A stretch of DNA of 64,000 bases from Mytilisepta virgata (Eukaryota; Mollusca; Bivalvia; Mytilida; Mytilidae), in assembly GCA_028015205.1 (NCBI GenBank), contig JAPWFG010000021.1:3162001-3226000 (forward strand), in the 5' to 3' direction. Positions 1 to 9,953 of this stretch are shown piece by piece. A model generated the notes under the pieces. That model ran no database searches and was not told the DNA's origin. It was given only the letters and a program-made list of their open reading frames with translations. A program made the translations under genes and the position numbers. Positions within the stretch are counted from its first letter, which is position 1, and the number at the start of each line of letters is the position of its first letter.

Positions 1-215
1 GACGTCCATAAAACGTTTAAAGGATGACTCCAACTTAGGAGCAACATACCCCTGTCTGAGCAACTTTTCCGGAGCTGGGCTCTGTCCAGGAAGATAATGT
101 ATATGTCACAAGCTCTGGAATAACGTATGAGTTATGAAATATATACTCTATGCGCCGGCGCTTCTGGAATATTGCCGCTCAAAAATGGGAAGTTGACGAT
201 TGGAAAGTCAAAGTA
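1..215 (-). repeat. Penelope-like reverse transcriptase fragment (C-terminal part)
   Basis: Read on the minus strand, this encodes a decayed piece containing [17 protein letters not shown], which recurs in reverse-transcriptase fragments at about 17.35, 32.65 and 36.1 kb. It continues past the left edge. The equivalent place in duplicated segment B (left of about 27870) lacks it, so I infer insertion after the A/B duplication. The assignment to Penelope-like elements rests on [13 protein letters not shown] and YIDDV motifs in sister copies and is moderately sure. Confidence 0.6.
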
Positions 216-1198
216 ATCACATTTACGTAGCTAAATACCTTGTTTCGCGAATAATAAGATTCTTTTCCACCCTAGTTTCCATTGCAAAATCGTGAATAAA
301 TTGCAAATTAAATATGTCTACAATAAGTAAGTAAGGTTAAGAAATACCAAAGGGATATTCGAAAGAGGGAAAAATCGTAACCACTGACAAACTCAGTACG
401 ACTACACGAAAGCTGTATGACTGTATACTGCCTTTAAAAATCCGTCGATTTTAATTAAATGAAATGACATTCCGTTAAATAAAGTATAGAGGTGTTATTT
501 CTGATTCGACAGTATCCAACCAGCAAAATCCTAGCTGGGTTTGGTGTGAAAACGAGCACTTTTTATGTAATATCTTCGAAAGTTTAACATTTCTAGCTAT
601 TGGTCACCTTGTTGATAATCGTATATTGGCCTTTGGTATATTCATCATACCGGATTTGGCATGGGCAGCATGGCGGGTGTCCTGCAGGAAGCAGAGAGTG
701 CTTACTCTTCCGGAGCACCCGAGTCTACCCCGGTTTTTTGTTGAGGTCCATGTTTTAGTTTTTGATTGTAATTCATGTATTGTTTTGGTCTTCTCTTTAT
801 TGTTCTCCGGAGTTTGTCAGTTGTTTCGATTTATCCCACCTTCGAATATCTCTTTGGTATTTCTTGACTTTACTTATAATGTGTTTGGATTATGATAGGT
901 AAAGTGTGGTTGGTAACCGACCAAAAATGACTGCTTAGTGATTTATATATTTGTGTTTTGTACTGTTTATTGTTGTTTTTAAATTGACGGCTGTTAATTA
1001 GCATATCACTGATGAACTTTCCTGCTATCCCCTATTATTATTTATTATTTATGATGTTCGTACAGGGAGAAATGAACAATAAATTCAAGATCAACGAAAA
1101 ATTGGGCTTGAATTTTGCATTTTTCTCAATTAGCACGAAGCACGGTGAATAACGACAACGGATGAAATAAAATCTGCAAAAAAGGGCTATGAAAAACC
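216..1198. other. Non-coding remnant of duplicated intron 6, copy A
   Basis: This matches copy B at about 27870-28800, which lies in intron 6 of the complete gene. No exon is visible. It contains a minus-strand scrap of the Penelope-like 3' tail near 340-400 and a plus-strand tail at about 640-890. It joins directly to a truncated exon 4, with the sequence for exons 5 and 6 missing. A stretch at about 1132-1190 has no counterpart in copy B. Confidence 0.6.
640..890 (+). repeat. 3' tail of a Penelope-like element
   Basis: The sequence running from the CTTCCGGAGCACCC motif to TTTCTTGACTTTACTTA recurs at about 19790-20010, 32830-33060 and 36390-36580 on the plus strand and 3780-3990 on the minus strand. 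In the longer copies it follows reverse-transcriptase coding sequence, so it is read as that element's 3' non-coding tail. The open frame across it is not a gene. Confidence 0.6.
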
Positions 1199-1273
1199 CT
1201 GTTTATGTAATCAAGTACACCCATGGCTATCGTCTTTCTATCCCTCTTTACTTCTGTTAATAACGGTTGTAAC
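1199..1273 (-). pseudogene. GALNT: GALNT copy A, truncated exon 4
   Basis: The acceptor CTAG precedes G TTA CAA CCG, giving [18 protein letters not shown] and then VLDYIN, as in copy B exon 4. Homology stops after about 75 of 201 bases, at a CTGT shared by both parental sequences. The downstream reading RVFHSPF is unrelated, so the donor and 42 codons are lost. Confidence 0.85.
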
Positions 1274-1559
1274 CTAGCAATAAGTATAAACATTTGGAAC
1301 ATGGTCTGAACGTTTACCATTTTCTTGATTGGCGAAATGTTCAATTCAAAAAGTACTGAAAAATGATATTAAATCTTATGCCAAGGATATTATCCTGCTG
1401 TCTAATATCATGGGACATTTAATTAAACAATTATTTTACCATTGTAACGGTTAAAAAGTATTGGTTTTCAATTTCAAATTACAATCACAGTCAGTAAAAA
1501 AACATCAGTAGAAATGCGTGATGTCCTGTAGATTTTCTCCATTCCTATAATTTTTTTAA

Positions 1560-1820
1560 AGCATTAACCTCTATGCGACTGCGAAAGGATTCAAAGGCTT
1601 TAACTGTAGATATCTTCCATCAACATAATCTTTCTTTAAAAAACCTACTAGTCTATATTTTCCTCCATGTGACTCTCAAAGAAAACTATTATTTATCTAG
1701 TCTCCATCCCATAAGTTTTGCTCTAAAAACTTACCACTCTACATTGACCTCCAGGTTACTGTTTAAGAAAACTACAGCTTTTTCTGTAGATTGCCTTTAT
1801 CCCTATAATATTAATTTAGA
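1560..1820 (-). repeat. Degenerate tandem copies of the exon 3 donor edge (copy A intron 3)
   Basis: About three copies of roughly 85-90 bases resemble the 3' end of exon 3 and its donor. The best, just left of exon 3 at about 1724-1795, reads VVFLNSNLEVNVEW followed by a GTAAGT donor, against [14 protein letters not shown] in the true exon. The DSH catalytic triplet is NSN here. Two more decayed copies lie at about 1650-1700 and 1565-1620. Confidence 0.7.
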
Positions 1821-1827
1821 AACTTAC

Positions 1828-2005
1828 CAGTCTACGTTGACCTCCATATGACTGTCAAAGAAAACTACAACTTGTCCAGTAGACAGTCTCCATCCTTTTA
1901 ATCTTGTGTTAATTAAACCTTCTCTTGTTGGATTGCGTATTAACTTTATAATGCCTTGTGGAAAATTATCTTTTATATATTCATCTAACGGTGACTTTAG
2001 CTGCT
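1828..2005 (-). CDS. GALNT: GALNT copy A, exon 3 (catalytic DSH motif)
   Basis: This exon is 178 bases with an AG acceptor before AGCAGCTAAAG and a GTAAGT donor after ...GAC TG. It encodes [20 protein letters not shown] and then the metal/UDP-binding [12 protein letters not shown]. Length and phase equal exon 3 of copy B (33479-33656). The exon is open, although the gene is broken downstream. Confidence 0.85.
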
Positions 2006-3076
2006 CTACACAATATACAAAAATATGTTTTCGTATAAGTTCTACATTTGTTTTACTTTGAGGCATTTGCTCTTTTCGTTCATTGCTGAACATCTGTTAA
2101 ATATGTAAAACAAATATATCTCTCTTTATAATGACATGCAAGAAGATGCTTGAAGTTTGTGTGTGTGCACTTTAAATACTAGTTAATGGTCTGTATACTC
2201 AATAAAGTCTATAACTGGCGTCTTTTGATGATCTGTGTGTCAAGTATAAACTGAGATGATATTTATATTTGACATTTTAATCTGGGTAGATCTAAACACT
2301 GTGTTTCAATTTTTAAGGGTTCTCGATTTCAATTCAAAAAGCGATTTAAAAAAAATACTTATACAAGAACACGTGCCGAGTAGTGTGATTAGCAGATCCG
2401 ACTATTGTCCGTGTAGTCTTGTAATATGACAATCCGAGTACGGGATGAGTTGTCCGATGAGAAGATTGAAATACGGGATGAGTTGTCCGATGACACGATG
2501 CGAGTTGTCCGATGATACGGTCCGAGTACGATCCGAGTGGTCCGCGGGCCGATTTCCGCTATTCGATTTCAACACTGTGTCTCAATTTTCAGGTTTCTCG
2601 ATTTCAACATTGAAATGTGATTTTCAATATGGCGACATATATATAAATGCGCCTCTGCAGTAAGAGATCCATGTAGCTGGTTGTAACTTCTAGTCAGTCA
2701 CTACTGAGATCGTGAATTTAACTCGTAAAAGTATTCACCGTATACTCTGGTTTCCTCCACGAATAAAAAAGATAAATACAGTATAAAAAATTGTGCTGAA
2801 AATGGACTGGCAAACAAACCAAACCAACCATTTTTAAATAAAGTTCTGTGGAATCATTTATTTTTGTTTTAATTCCTGGTTTAGTGAAAATCCGTTGTCT
2901 CAAGGATAATAAACTTATTTAATAAAATGTCTTTGTATCAAATCATTATAACATTGTATTTCGTCGAATTCATAAAACCACAACAACCAGTGTAAAAGTA
3001 AATATGATGAATTTACAGTATTACAATAACGCTTAGTTGAAATTCGCCAAATGCTATGTATGAGGTAATACGTTAC
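2006..3076 (-). other. Copy A intron 2
   Basis: This is a 1.07-kb intron. It holds a short repeated GATGAGTTGTCCGATGA-type motif at about 2440-2530, within an insert absent from copy B and bracketed by duplicated TTCTCGATTTCAA sequence. It also holds a decayed SINE at about 2660-2905 that is shared with copy B. No coding sequence is recognised. Confidence 0.6.
2660..2905 (+). repeat. Decayed tRNA-derived SINE, old copy
   Basis: It resembles the better-preserved SINE at 28074-28342 (TCCTCCACGAATAAAAA, then TGTGCTGAAAATGG and a CAAACAAACCAAACC tail). The same relic is at about 36600-36880 in copy B, so it predates the A/B duplication. Confidence 0.5.
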
Positions 3077-3243
3077 CCATTTGACTGTTATTATCTACCA
3101 ATACAATTTCTTGCAGTAAATGTCTCGGAGTTCTGTTTATTATGCTATACAAGGTTCGTATTAAAATTGACGGCCATTCGTCATAAAATGGAATTATTAT
3201 ACTAGTAGTTGGGAGATCATGTTCGTATGTCCTGAATTTACAC
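3077..3243 (-). CDS. GALNT: GALNT copy A, exon 2
   Basis: This exon is 167 bases, from acceptor TTTTCAG to donor G|GTAACG. It encodes [20 protein letters not shown], then [10 protein letters not shown], and ends in VLVDNNSQM. Copy B has VLVDDNSQM, so an Asp of the conserved DD pair is Asn here, consistent with relaxed constraint. Confidence 0.85.
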
Positions 3244-3769
3244 CTGAAAACAAAATGTCACTGAAAGGAAATTCGAGTCGAAAACATTCTGTAAACGAAA
3301 TGTAGGAATACTTGAATATAACAATTATAAAACTAAACAACAAAATGTATAGGAATAACATTTTATTAACAAATTCTGATGCTACAGATACGTATTTGTC
3401 ACTTTTGTCTCTCAGGAGATCCTCAAGATCAGAAATATAGGGATTCAAAATAAACGGCCTGAAATACAATAAAGATAAATAAATATCAACCATTCTTCCT
3501 AAATGAACTAAAGTGTAACTTCATGCCTTGATTACCGAATATTTACCCGTTCAAAAAGCACATATTTTTAGAGAAATATAAGCCCACCTTTTTTACGATT
3601 TTAAGTGCAACTTATTTTCCTTAATATCATCGTAGATGTCGCAAAATGTCTATAAACCGTAAAATCAAATAAAACATATTGACGCAATAAAGAGTGACAT
3701 GAACATAACGGTTTGTCATATCCGTGTAATATCGAAAAACATACAAAGAAATAAATCTTTTCCAAACTA

Positions 3770-4190
3770 AAAGGTGACAAATATACCTAAGGAGCAATCA
3801 AAAAAACGTAATCCATTGGACAGACACACCCGGGAAGACAAATTAACAACCACAAGCACAACAAATAAACACAGAAAACTAAAAAACAATGAACAACACG
3901 AACTCCTATAAAAACCAGGAGTGAACCTAGGTGCTCCAGAAGGGTAAGCAGTTCCTGCTCCGTATACAGCACTCGTCGTGAAGTTCAACAAAGTCAATTC
4001 GGGGGAAGTCACAAATCGGTGGAGGCACGTGAAAGGAACGACAGTGGGAACAGGTCCTACATCATCTTAGATATTGGAACATTGTAATGGTCAATCAATT
4101 CGTGAAGACGACCGTAAAATTTCCTAAGTGATGACATCAACTTATCCATGATAAAACTCTGGTTAAGAAGCTTTTGTGACAGCAGTAATC
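3770..4190 (-). repeat. Penelope-like element, 3' part
   Basis: Reverse-complement reading gives the KFYGR-type C-terminus and then the CTTCTGGAGCACC tail seen in other copies. Copy B lacks it at the matching place near 37690, so it is specific to copy A. Confidence 0.6.
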
Positions 4191-4378
4191 CTCTTATATG
4201 AACTGAAATCACCACAATACTGACATAATATACAGAAAGACGTCAATATGTTCTTGTTTTACTTATATAGTTCTATCTGATTTACAACAAATTCACCGAT
4301 ATTATACTAAATATGATAACTAGCGTGTAACATAACAAGGATATGTATATATTATCAGGTTTTCTGCAAACGTACATC

Positions 4379-4506
4379 GTAAAATATCAGCCGCGAGACA
4401 CAATGTGAAGCTTTTTCGGTGAGCGAGCCAGTGTGAGCTTTTTCGGTGAGTGAGCCTAGCGAACGAGATAAAAAGCTTCATATTGTGTCGAGCGGCTTAT
4501 ATTTTA
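4379..4506. repeat. Foldback: about 37-bp inverted arms
   Basis: Left arm 4379-4416 starts GTAAAATATCAGCCGCGAGA. Right arm 4470-4506 ends with the imperfect complement. The loop repeats a GAGCTTTTTCGGTGAG(C/T)GAGCC motif twice. It lies inside an insert of about 440 bp present in copy A only, and is likely a miniature inverted-repeat element. Confidence 0.6.
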
Positions 4507-4856
4507 CAATATTTGTTTGAAGAAAAATTCATGAAAAATTTATCGTATTGTTATATAACAATCTTAATGGAATTTCTTGCTTTTTAATGGCCATCCACCT
4601 ATAACCGGATGTTTTCCTGATATATTCGGGTCAACGTTGGGTCATGCAAACATTATGACGTCGCTGAAATATTCGGATCAGCTCATATTAGAGTCAGGTC
4701 AACTCTTTACGACGTCACAGTGCCGAAATACGGGAAATTCTGAAGACCTCAGCAGGTCGATATAGGCATTGGGAAATACGTTAATAAAATGTTATGATCG
4801 TCTGAATAGCAAACTTCCTTCATTACGACATGTCATATTTTGGTTTCTAGCAAACA

Positions 4857-5250
4857 TGGCTTGTTGACTGTTTAACTACTCCAACAAAGGCCAAAGGCGT
4901 ACATGCATGAACTTTCGTTACAACAAAATATACCGTTGACAGTAAATTAAAAATGAAAATTTTCTTTGTATAAAAAGTAAAATCCATGACGAAAGCCATG
5001 TCTTTTGATAACATAGACAGCCGCTGATGATTGAGAATAAAAATGACAAGATAAAGCAATGCCAGAATTATGTGAGTGTTCTGCATGGTAATATGCTAGT
5101 AAGAAAACTTCAATCGAGAGTTAATGTTGTTAAGTGATAGCCGCTGATAATTGAGAATAAAAATGACAAGAAAAAGGAATGCTATAATGATGTGAGTGTT
5201 AAGTATGATAATTTGCTAGTAAGAACATTTTAATCGGGATTTAAGGATGC
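4857..5250 (-). repeat. Tandem duplication carrying a short hydrophobic reading frame
   Basis: Two copies of about 118 bp (about 5020-5138 and 5141-5250) share CCGCTGATNATTGAGAATAA. On the minus strand the first starts a 79-codon frame with MQNTHIILALLYLVIFILNH, a possible signal anchor. The second copy keeps the hydrophobic run but its start reads ATA. A homologous frame is at 38120-38305 in copy B. It could be an alternative first exon, but support is weak. Confidence 0.35.
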
Positions 5251-6339
5251 TCGCTGGTCATGTTTTGGTATTTTTGTCAGCTTTTCGGAATCCTCGGGTT
5301 TTATCCATTTCTTAAACATGAAATGTTTTGCCCATGAACTCCCACTTTTTCTTTTATAATTCAATCATATATACATTAAAATGGTATTTGACAAAATTTT
5401 ATGAAGTCCTTTTTTTCATAATCTTTGAGAGACTGAAGTTGTCAATGCAAAGACAATGAAAAATCCAGAGAAAACCCATTTCCTGCAAATTGTCAAGGCC
5501 TAATAGCTCTAAAATTAGCAAATGAACATATATTTTTTTTCTTGCTTATTTGTTTACTATTCATATGTTCTCTCAAACTAAAACACCTATTTCAATTCCT
5601 ATTTATTTCCTATTAGACCAGCGATCATCCTTAATGTTGTTAAGTGATACTTGAATACACGGGTATACACACGTCAACAGCATGCTATTATTTCATACGA
5701 TTACGTATGTGAATTTATTATTTGTTTCGTAAATCCAAATGCAAAGAATTTTCAAAATTAAAAAAAAGTCTATCTATTAATGCAATTAAAGTGAACCTTA
5801 TACAGGCTGATAACCTTTTCATCTCATTTTTTAAAATGATTCCTTTTAAATGAATCAAAGTTTAAATATAAAATAAAATGTGCTAACAGTTAAGTGACAT
5901 ATGTTATAAGAGCAAATTCAACATACAATAGGATATTTCAAAAATGAAAACAGTTTTTATGATAAAACGGCACAATATATATATGCTACGTGAAGTATAA
6001 AAATGTTTTGATGCAGTAACCAGACAAGGTTGTTAGATCCGTTCTGGTTTTTAGATAAAAAAAAATCCGGTGTCACAAATATATATAAGACTTTTGTCTC
6101 AGGACTTGATCCACCATATGCCTTCTTGCCATATATTTGTACAATAGAATCACCCAGATTAGTAAAACATATAACTGCCAATTTTTATAGAAATACATCT
6201 TATATTATTCTCTATATAATATAATAAAATTTATGTCCAGCTATATTTGAGCCGTGTTTCGTAGAGGAATATGTGAATTTAGATATATTTATGAATTTAC
6301 CAAGTTATAAAAATACATGTAGCAATTTTTGTGGGGTAA

Positions 6340-6553
6340 GTTAGAACTTATTGCATTGTGACTTACTAAACTTCACCAGACGTTATCTACTATAATACGA
6401 CGGATGTCCAAATTTCATAAGAGTCTCCTTGCTATGTAATTTCGAAATATCAAAAGAAAAAAATGACCTTTATGATATAACTTTAGATCTGAAACCGCAC
6501 TTTTTTGCACAAAACCTTGTATAGCTTTGCAAGAAAATAACCTTTTTTCTCGT

Positions 6554-6588
<35 letters not shown>

Positions 6589-9260
6589 TAAAAGGTTCCA
6601 TTTTGTATGGGCAAATTTTATAATTCAATTATATGAGCTATAATGAATCAAAGTATGGGCTATCCTTATATTTTCGAGCACAGTATAAAAAAAACTACGA
6701 ATTTCAGTGAATGAGTATTGGAAAAAACTCACCATTGGGGTTTTCCTTAAAAATTTAGTGTAATTATATTGAAGTAATGGACATCTGTTTACAAAAGAAT
6801 AAAGTGAGGGTCCATGTGCATATTATGGATATATTTAAGAAAAAACTCAAATTTTAGGACATTATAAGTAAAAATACTAAAAATTTACATTTTTCATCGC
6901 GACGTCGTGACGACATTATACTTATTTTGGCTTTTTGGCGCTTTTTACTCTACATATAGTACTCAATTTAATATACTGAAAAAAACGAATCCGGTGACCC
7001 CCAAAAAATTTATATCAATAAAAAGAGAATTTCAATGGCAATGACATATTTATTTTTAATCCTAAGGACAAGATTTTGAGAAATCATAATTTAAAGTCTA
7101 AAATTTAAAATGTTGCAACGATATCGACGTACATTGTATGTATTTACCAATCTGTTTGCCAAAGCTTGATAAAGCATTTTCAGGAAAAAGTATTAAAGTA
7201 ATACACATTATTTTAAGCTCACCTGGCAAAAGGTAATGTGAGTTTTTGTCATCACTTGGCATCCGTCCGTCGTCAGTCGTCGGTTAACCTTTCACATTTT
7301 AATCCTCCCCTCTGAAACCACAAGGCCAAATGGCATTAGATTTGACAGGAAGAATCTATGTAAGGTCCTTTATAAAGATTGCTCATTTCGTCCCGATCGG
7401 ACAACAAACATGGCCGCCATGGGAAATTGTTGTTTCTGATTGATCTTCTCGACTGAAATCGCTTGGCCAAATAGAACGAAACTTGACTGAAAGCATGTAT
7501 GGGAGGTTCTTTACAAATTTTCGTCCCGAATGGGGAAAAAACATGGCATTTTTTTTCTCTGGAACTGCTTGGCCAAATGGAACGAAACTTGACAGTAAGC
7601 ATCTATGGGAGGTTCTTCATAAAATGTCTTTATATCATCCCGATCAGAGTACACATATGGTCATCAATGGCAGTTCTTTTTTCTGATCGGCTAATATAAA
7701 AGAATCTTCTATTCTGAAATCGCTTGCCAAAATGGAATGAAACCTGACAGGAAGCATATATGGGAGGTCCTTTATAAAGTTTCCTTCTTTTGTCCCGATC
7801 AGAATACAAATATGGCCGCCATGTGAAGTTCTTGCTGCTGATTGGCTGATAAAAAAAATCTTCTCCTCTGAAGTCACTTGGCCAAATGGAACGAAACTTG
7901 GCATAAAGCATCTAATTGGGAGGTTTTTTACAAACTTTCCTCATTTTGTGTTTATCAGGCAGCAAAAATGGTCGTCATTGGCATTTCTTGACCTGTAAGT
8001 TACATAAGGACCTTGATGAAGAAAAATTCGGTTCCTAAAAGGCTTACCATACTTAATAATGATAGAGAGAAGTGACTTCTCTCTTTGAGGTACATCCATA
8101 AAAATAGCTTTTATGCCAGGTGAGTGATGCAGGCTCAGCCCTCTGAGCCTCTAGTTTATATTCAGATGCATTTCAACTTGCTTAAAAATAACAATCCAAA
8201 GATACTAATATTAGATATAGTAAATTTATACTATGCTGTATACGATGCACTTCAAGGAGTTACCTCTCATCATCAGCATTAAAACCGAAACATTTGTTGC
8301 ATAAGTTGCATGCAAAATTTTATAAAAATCTGAAATATTTCCCAATTGGGTACCTCCTATCTTATGAAGCAAGATATGGTTGCCATTCCAAAGCAGCTAA
8401 TGTCACTCCAGATTTTTTTTGTGACAGTTTACATTACTTGTGCTTTGTTGTTATAATCAAATTTTATTTTCTATATTTCTTCATTATCATGAATACTATT
8501 ATTATAATTTAGATATGTCGTTTTAGTATTTACACGTATTTATTATGAGTTCAGAAGAGTGTACAAAAAATTTACATATATACCGGTTTTAATTTTGCCT
8601 CTTATTTAATGTGCTTGGTGACTTTTTTGTATGAAATACCCTGTTCTTTCGGGATTTTTGGTTAAACTTTTAAATCTAACATTTAAAACTGAGATAACTA
8701 GAAAGATCAACAATGAAAACACACACAAATGAACAACATCACACCTCCATCTATTTACAACACAAAAAGAGTACAACTGAAGTTCATGAATGATTTGGTA
8801 TAAACATTTCGTACAGGGACGGGGCTATACTCACATTAGTCTGACCTATACTCTTCCGTATAATCAAACCTTAAAAAGGTGGTTTTGGCTTTGCATTTTT
8901 TTTGTCATTTTGTCATTTGAATTTTCCTTCAATGTTTCGGCTTGAAACATTTTAGGCCTTTAGTCGTAAATCGACGAAATGTGTACAACATGTACATCAA
9001 AATGGTATCTTTGAATACTTAATAAGGATTAAGTATGTTATGCCTGTTTATTAATATTCCTATAAATTAGTATCGAAATTGCTAAATATTAAAAAAAAAA
9101 CAAAAATTAGTGAAACAAAAACAGGGGACAATTACCTTACTCCCTTATATATAAAGTTTCTCAACAATGCCATTCTTTTATTTTGATCGGCGTCACGTTA
9201 AACTTGTCTCTAAAGCTTGAAATATTCGTGTAATATTTTGACAAGTTTGAAAATGAACAT
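6340..9260. other. Copy A intron 1 segment with a 2-kb block absent from copy B
   Basis: Copy B runs straight from the counterpart of about 6410 to that of about 8370. The extra block in copy A contains a T-run at about 6560-6587, AT-rich sequence without features, and the tandem repeat at about 7205-8160. From 8370 to 9260 the sequence again follows copy B (about 39450-40450). Confidence 0.55.
7205..8160 (+). repeat. Interspersed repeat with internal ~110-155 bp tandem units
   Basis: The left end AGCTCACCTGGCAAAAGG and the right end ATGCCAGGTGAGTGATGCAG are partly inverted to each other. Inside, the motif GGCCAAATGGAACGAAACTT recurs at about 7322, 7461, 7570, 7727 and 7880, each followed by GGGAGGT(C/T)(C/T)TT and ATGGCCGCCAT-like words. 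The overlapping short frames are shadows of this repeat. The superfamily is not recognised. Confidence 0.6.
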
Positions 9261-9871
9261 TGTTACGGCCGAAATCACCTTTAAATTGTAGCCAACAAAA
9301 GACACAAATCAATAATAAAATTTAACAAGATTTATTATATACAAAGTTTACAAAAAATATTACAAAAAAACTAAAATGTTAACTTAACTGTTCAAAATCC
9401 TTCGTCTTTTCCTAATCCGGAATTCTTCTCGTTCCTGTTGCGGGAATCCAAACGAATATTATATCCAATCAGTCACAATCTAGTATGATGTAACGAAAAT
9501 GAAAGTCTGTCAAGTACGATGTGTGAAACGTAAATAAATCCAACAGCTGAGAACACAAGAATGTCTATTTGTGGTCCGATAAATGATGTTCTGAAAGTCT
9601 AACTTTCTTGTCCGTATATATACTGTAGAACGGAAACTTCTGGAATACGGTAGAAGTTCGAATCACACCATAATTATTACGTAAGTCAAATAGAAAGTTC
9701 TAGTCATTCCACCACTATCCATTATTGTTCCAGTGATTTCTAAACTGCGCAGTTATAACATTATTTGGTAAACAACTATAAATATTATGTAAACATAGTA
9801 TACATGTTATAAGGCTACGCAAAACAAATTAGGCCAAGATAAATAAATATAATAATTACAATATCATAACA
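9261..9871 (-). repeat. 3' LTR of the Gmr1-like element
   Basis: The LTR is 611 bp, TG...CA bounded in element orientation (minus strand starts TGTTATGATATTG and ends GGCCGTAACA). It differs from the other LTR by one visible substitution (CTTTTCC here against CTTCTCC, about 9419). Confidence 0.93.
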
Positions 9872-9890
9872 CTTCCCCCCTTAAAAGAAG
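9872..9890 (-). other. Polypurine tract
   Basis: On the minus strand AAGGGGGGAAG directly precedes the 3' LTR. This is the expected site for plus-strand priming in LTR retroelements. Confidence 0.8.
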
Positions 9891-9953
9891 TTTGAGTGTA
9901 ACGAGAACTTCATGAACAATATATACAAAAATATATAGTATGTATACAGTGTT

